Shown: positions 63,696 to 64,000 of the stretch, piece by piece
Layout: each line of letters opens with the position of its first letter
Numbering within the stretch: position 1 is the first letter of the stretch
Source: Bolinopsis microptera
Lineage: Eukaryota; Ctenophora; Tentaculata; Lobata; Bolinopsidae
Direction: 5' to 3'
DNA length: 64,000 nucleotides
Assembly (NCBI RefSeq): GCF_026151205.1
Contig: NC_087076.1
Coordinates: forward strand, 2,751,902 to 2,815,901
Notes under the pieces: generated by a model
What the model was told of the DNA's origin: nothing
Seen by the model: the letters and a program-made list of their open reading frames with translations, nothing else
Databases searched by the model: none
Position numbers and translations under genes: made by a program

Positions 63696-64000
63696 CTGAA
63701 ATAGATAACATGACACAATGTTCAGATAGCGTGAAGAACACATACCGGATATCCCTCATTACGGGACTAAATATTGTTAATTAGATGGCTCCCAACTTCC
63801 CCATCTACAAGTGGAGAATGTAAATAATGTAACAAACAACAAATGATACATCTTACTGATGTCTCCTTGTTATATATTAACAAACAAACCAGAGTGTGAT
63901 CAATTTTCAGAGACAAACGCCGGCGACATTGTGTACTTATATGTGTGTAGTTCACCACTTGAACCGAGGACAAACGGTAAACTCTAATTCTTTTAGGTGG

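Overview
This is eukaryotic, and by its gene content metazoan, nuclear DNA. It is AT-rich, with GT-AG introns, a ciliary gene set (axonemal dynein heavy chain, POC1), LINE retroelements and many short inverted-repeat transposons. A cnidarian is my best guess, from the LINE types and a WSC-like Cys-rich gene, but this is inference without any search. Exon structures were built by hand: coordinates come from splice consensus, phase agreement and protein-family knowledge. Where I say phases agree, the exon lengths add up to an open frame.

Layout: (1) 433-892 (+), the last two exons of an inner-arm-type dynein heavy chain. (2) 0.9-19.8 kb, mostly non-coding, with a 950-bp palindrome, a hAT-like MITE with an 8-bp target duplication, a truncated LINE, and one orphan exon-like ORF on the minus strand. 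(3) 19,837-37,236 (+), an 18-exon gene for a 1607-residue protein with about six C2-like regions and C-terminal membrane hairpins (MCTP-like). Its introns hold a 705-bp perfect (AG)n tract, nested transposons, and a complete antisense gene (33,976-36,288, -). That antisense gene encodes a type I membrane protein with a receptor-tyrosine-phosphatase-type juxtamembrane ectodomain but no phosphatase domain.

(4) 37.3-51.4 kb is a transposon-rich block inside and around a broken minus-strand gene (Cys-rich plus WSC-like exons, 41,226-50,509). A pogo/Tigger-type element in its intron was split by a 6.3-kb element with CCCAGTGACA ends and an 8-bp duplication. That element carries a LINE whose ORF1 joins an AlkB-like dioxygenase to an SGNH esterase, and a MITE sits inside that ORF1. 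A second pogo copy next door is itself filled with nested MITEs.

(5) 52,515-55,337 (+), POC1 centriolar protein, 8 exons, 448 residues. (6) 56,116-60,404 (+), ITPA inosine triphosphatase, 6 exons, 194 residues; intron 4 carries a mariner-like MITE and an unusual LINE derivative that joins an ORF1-like N-terminus to an RT C-terminus. (7) 61,374-63,695 (-), the C-terminal seven exons of BZW1/2 (eIF5-mimic protein), running off the right edge. The cellular genes look like unrelated neighbours; no operon or gene cluster is evident. The most unusual content is the AlkB-LINE, the nested insertions and the phosphatase-less RPTP-like gene.
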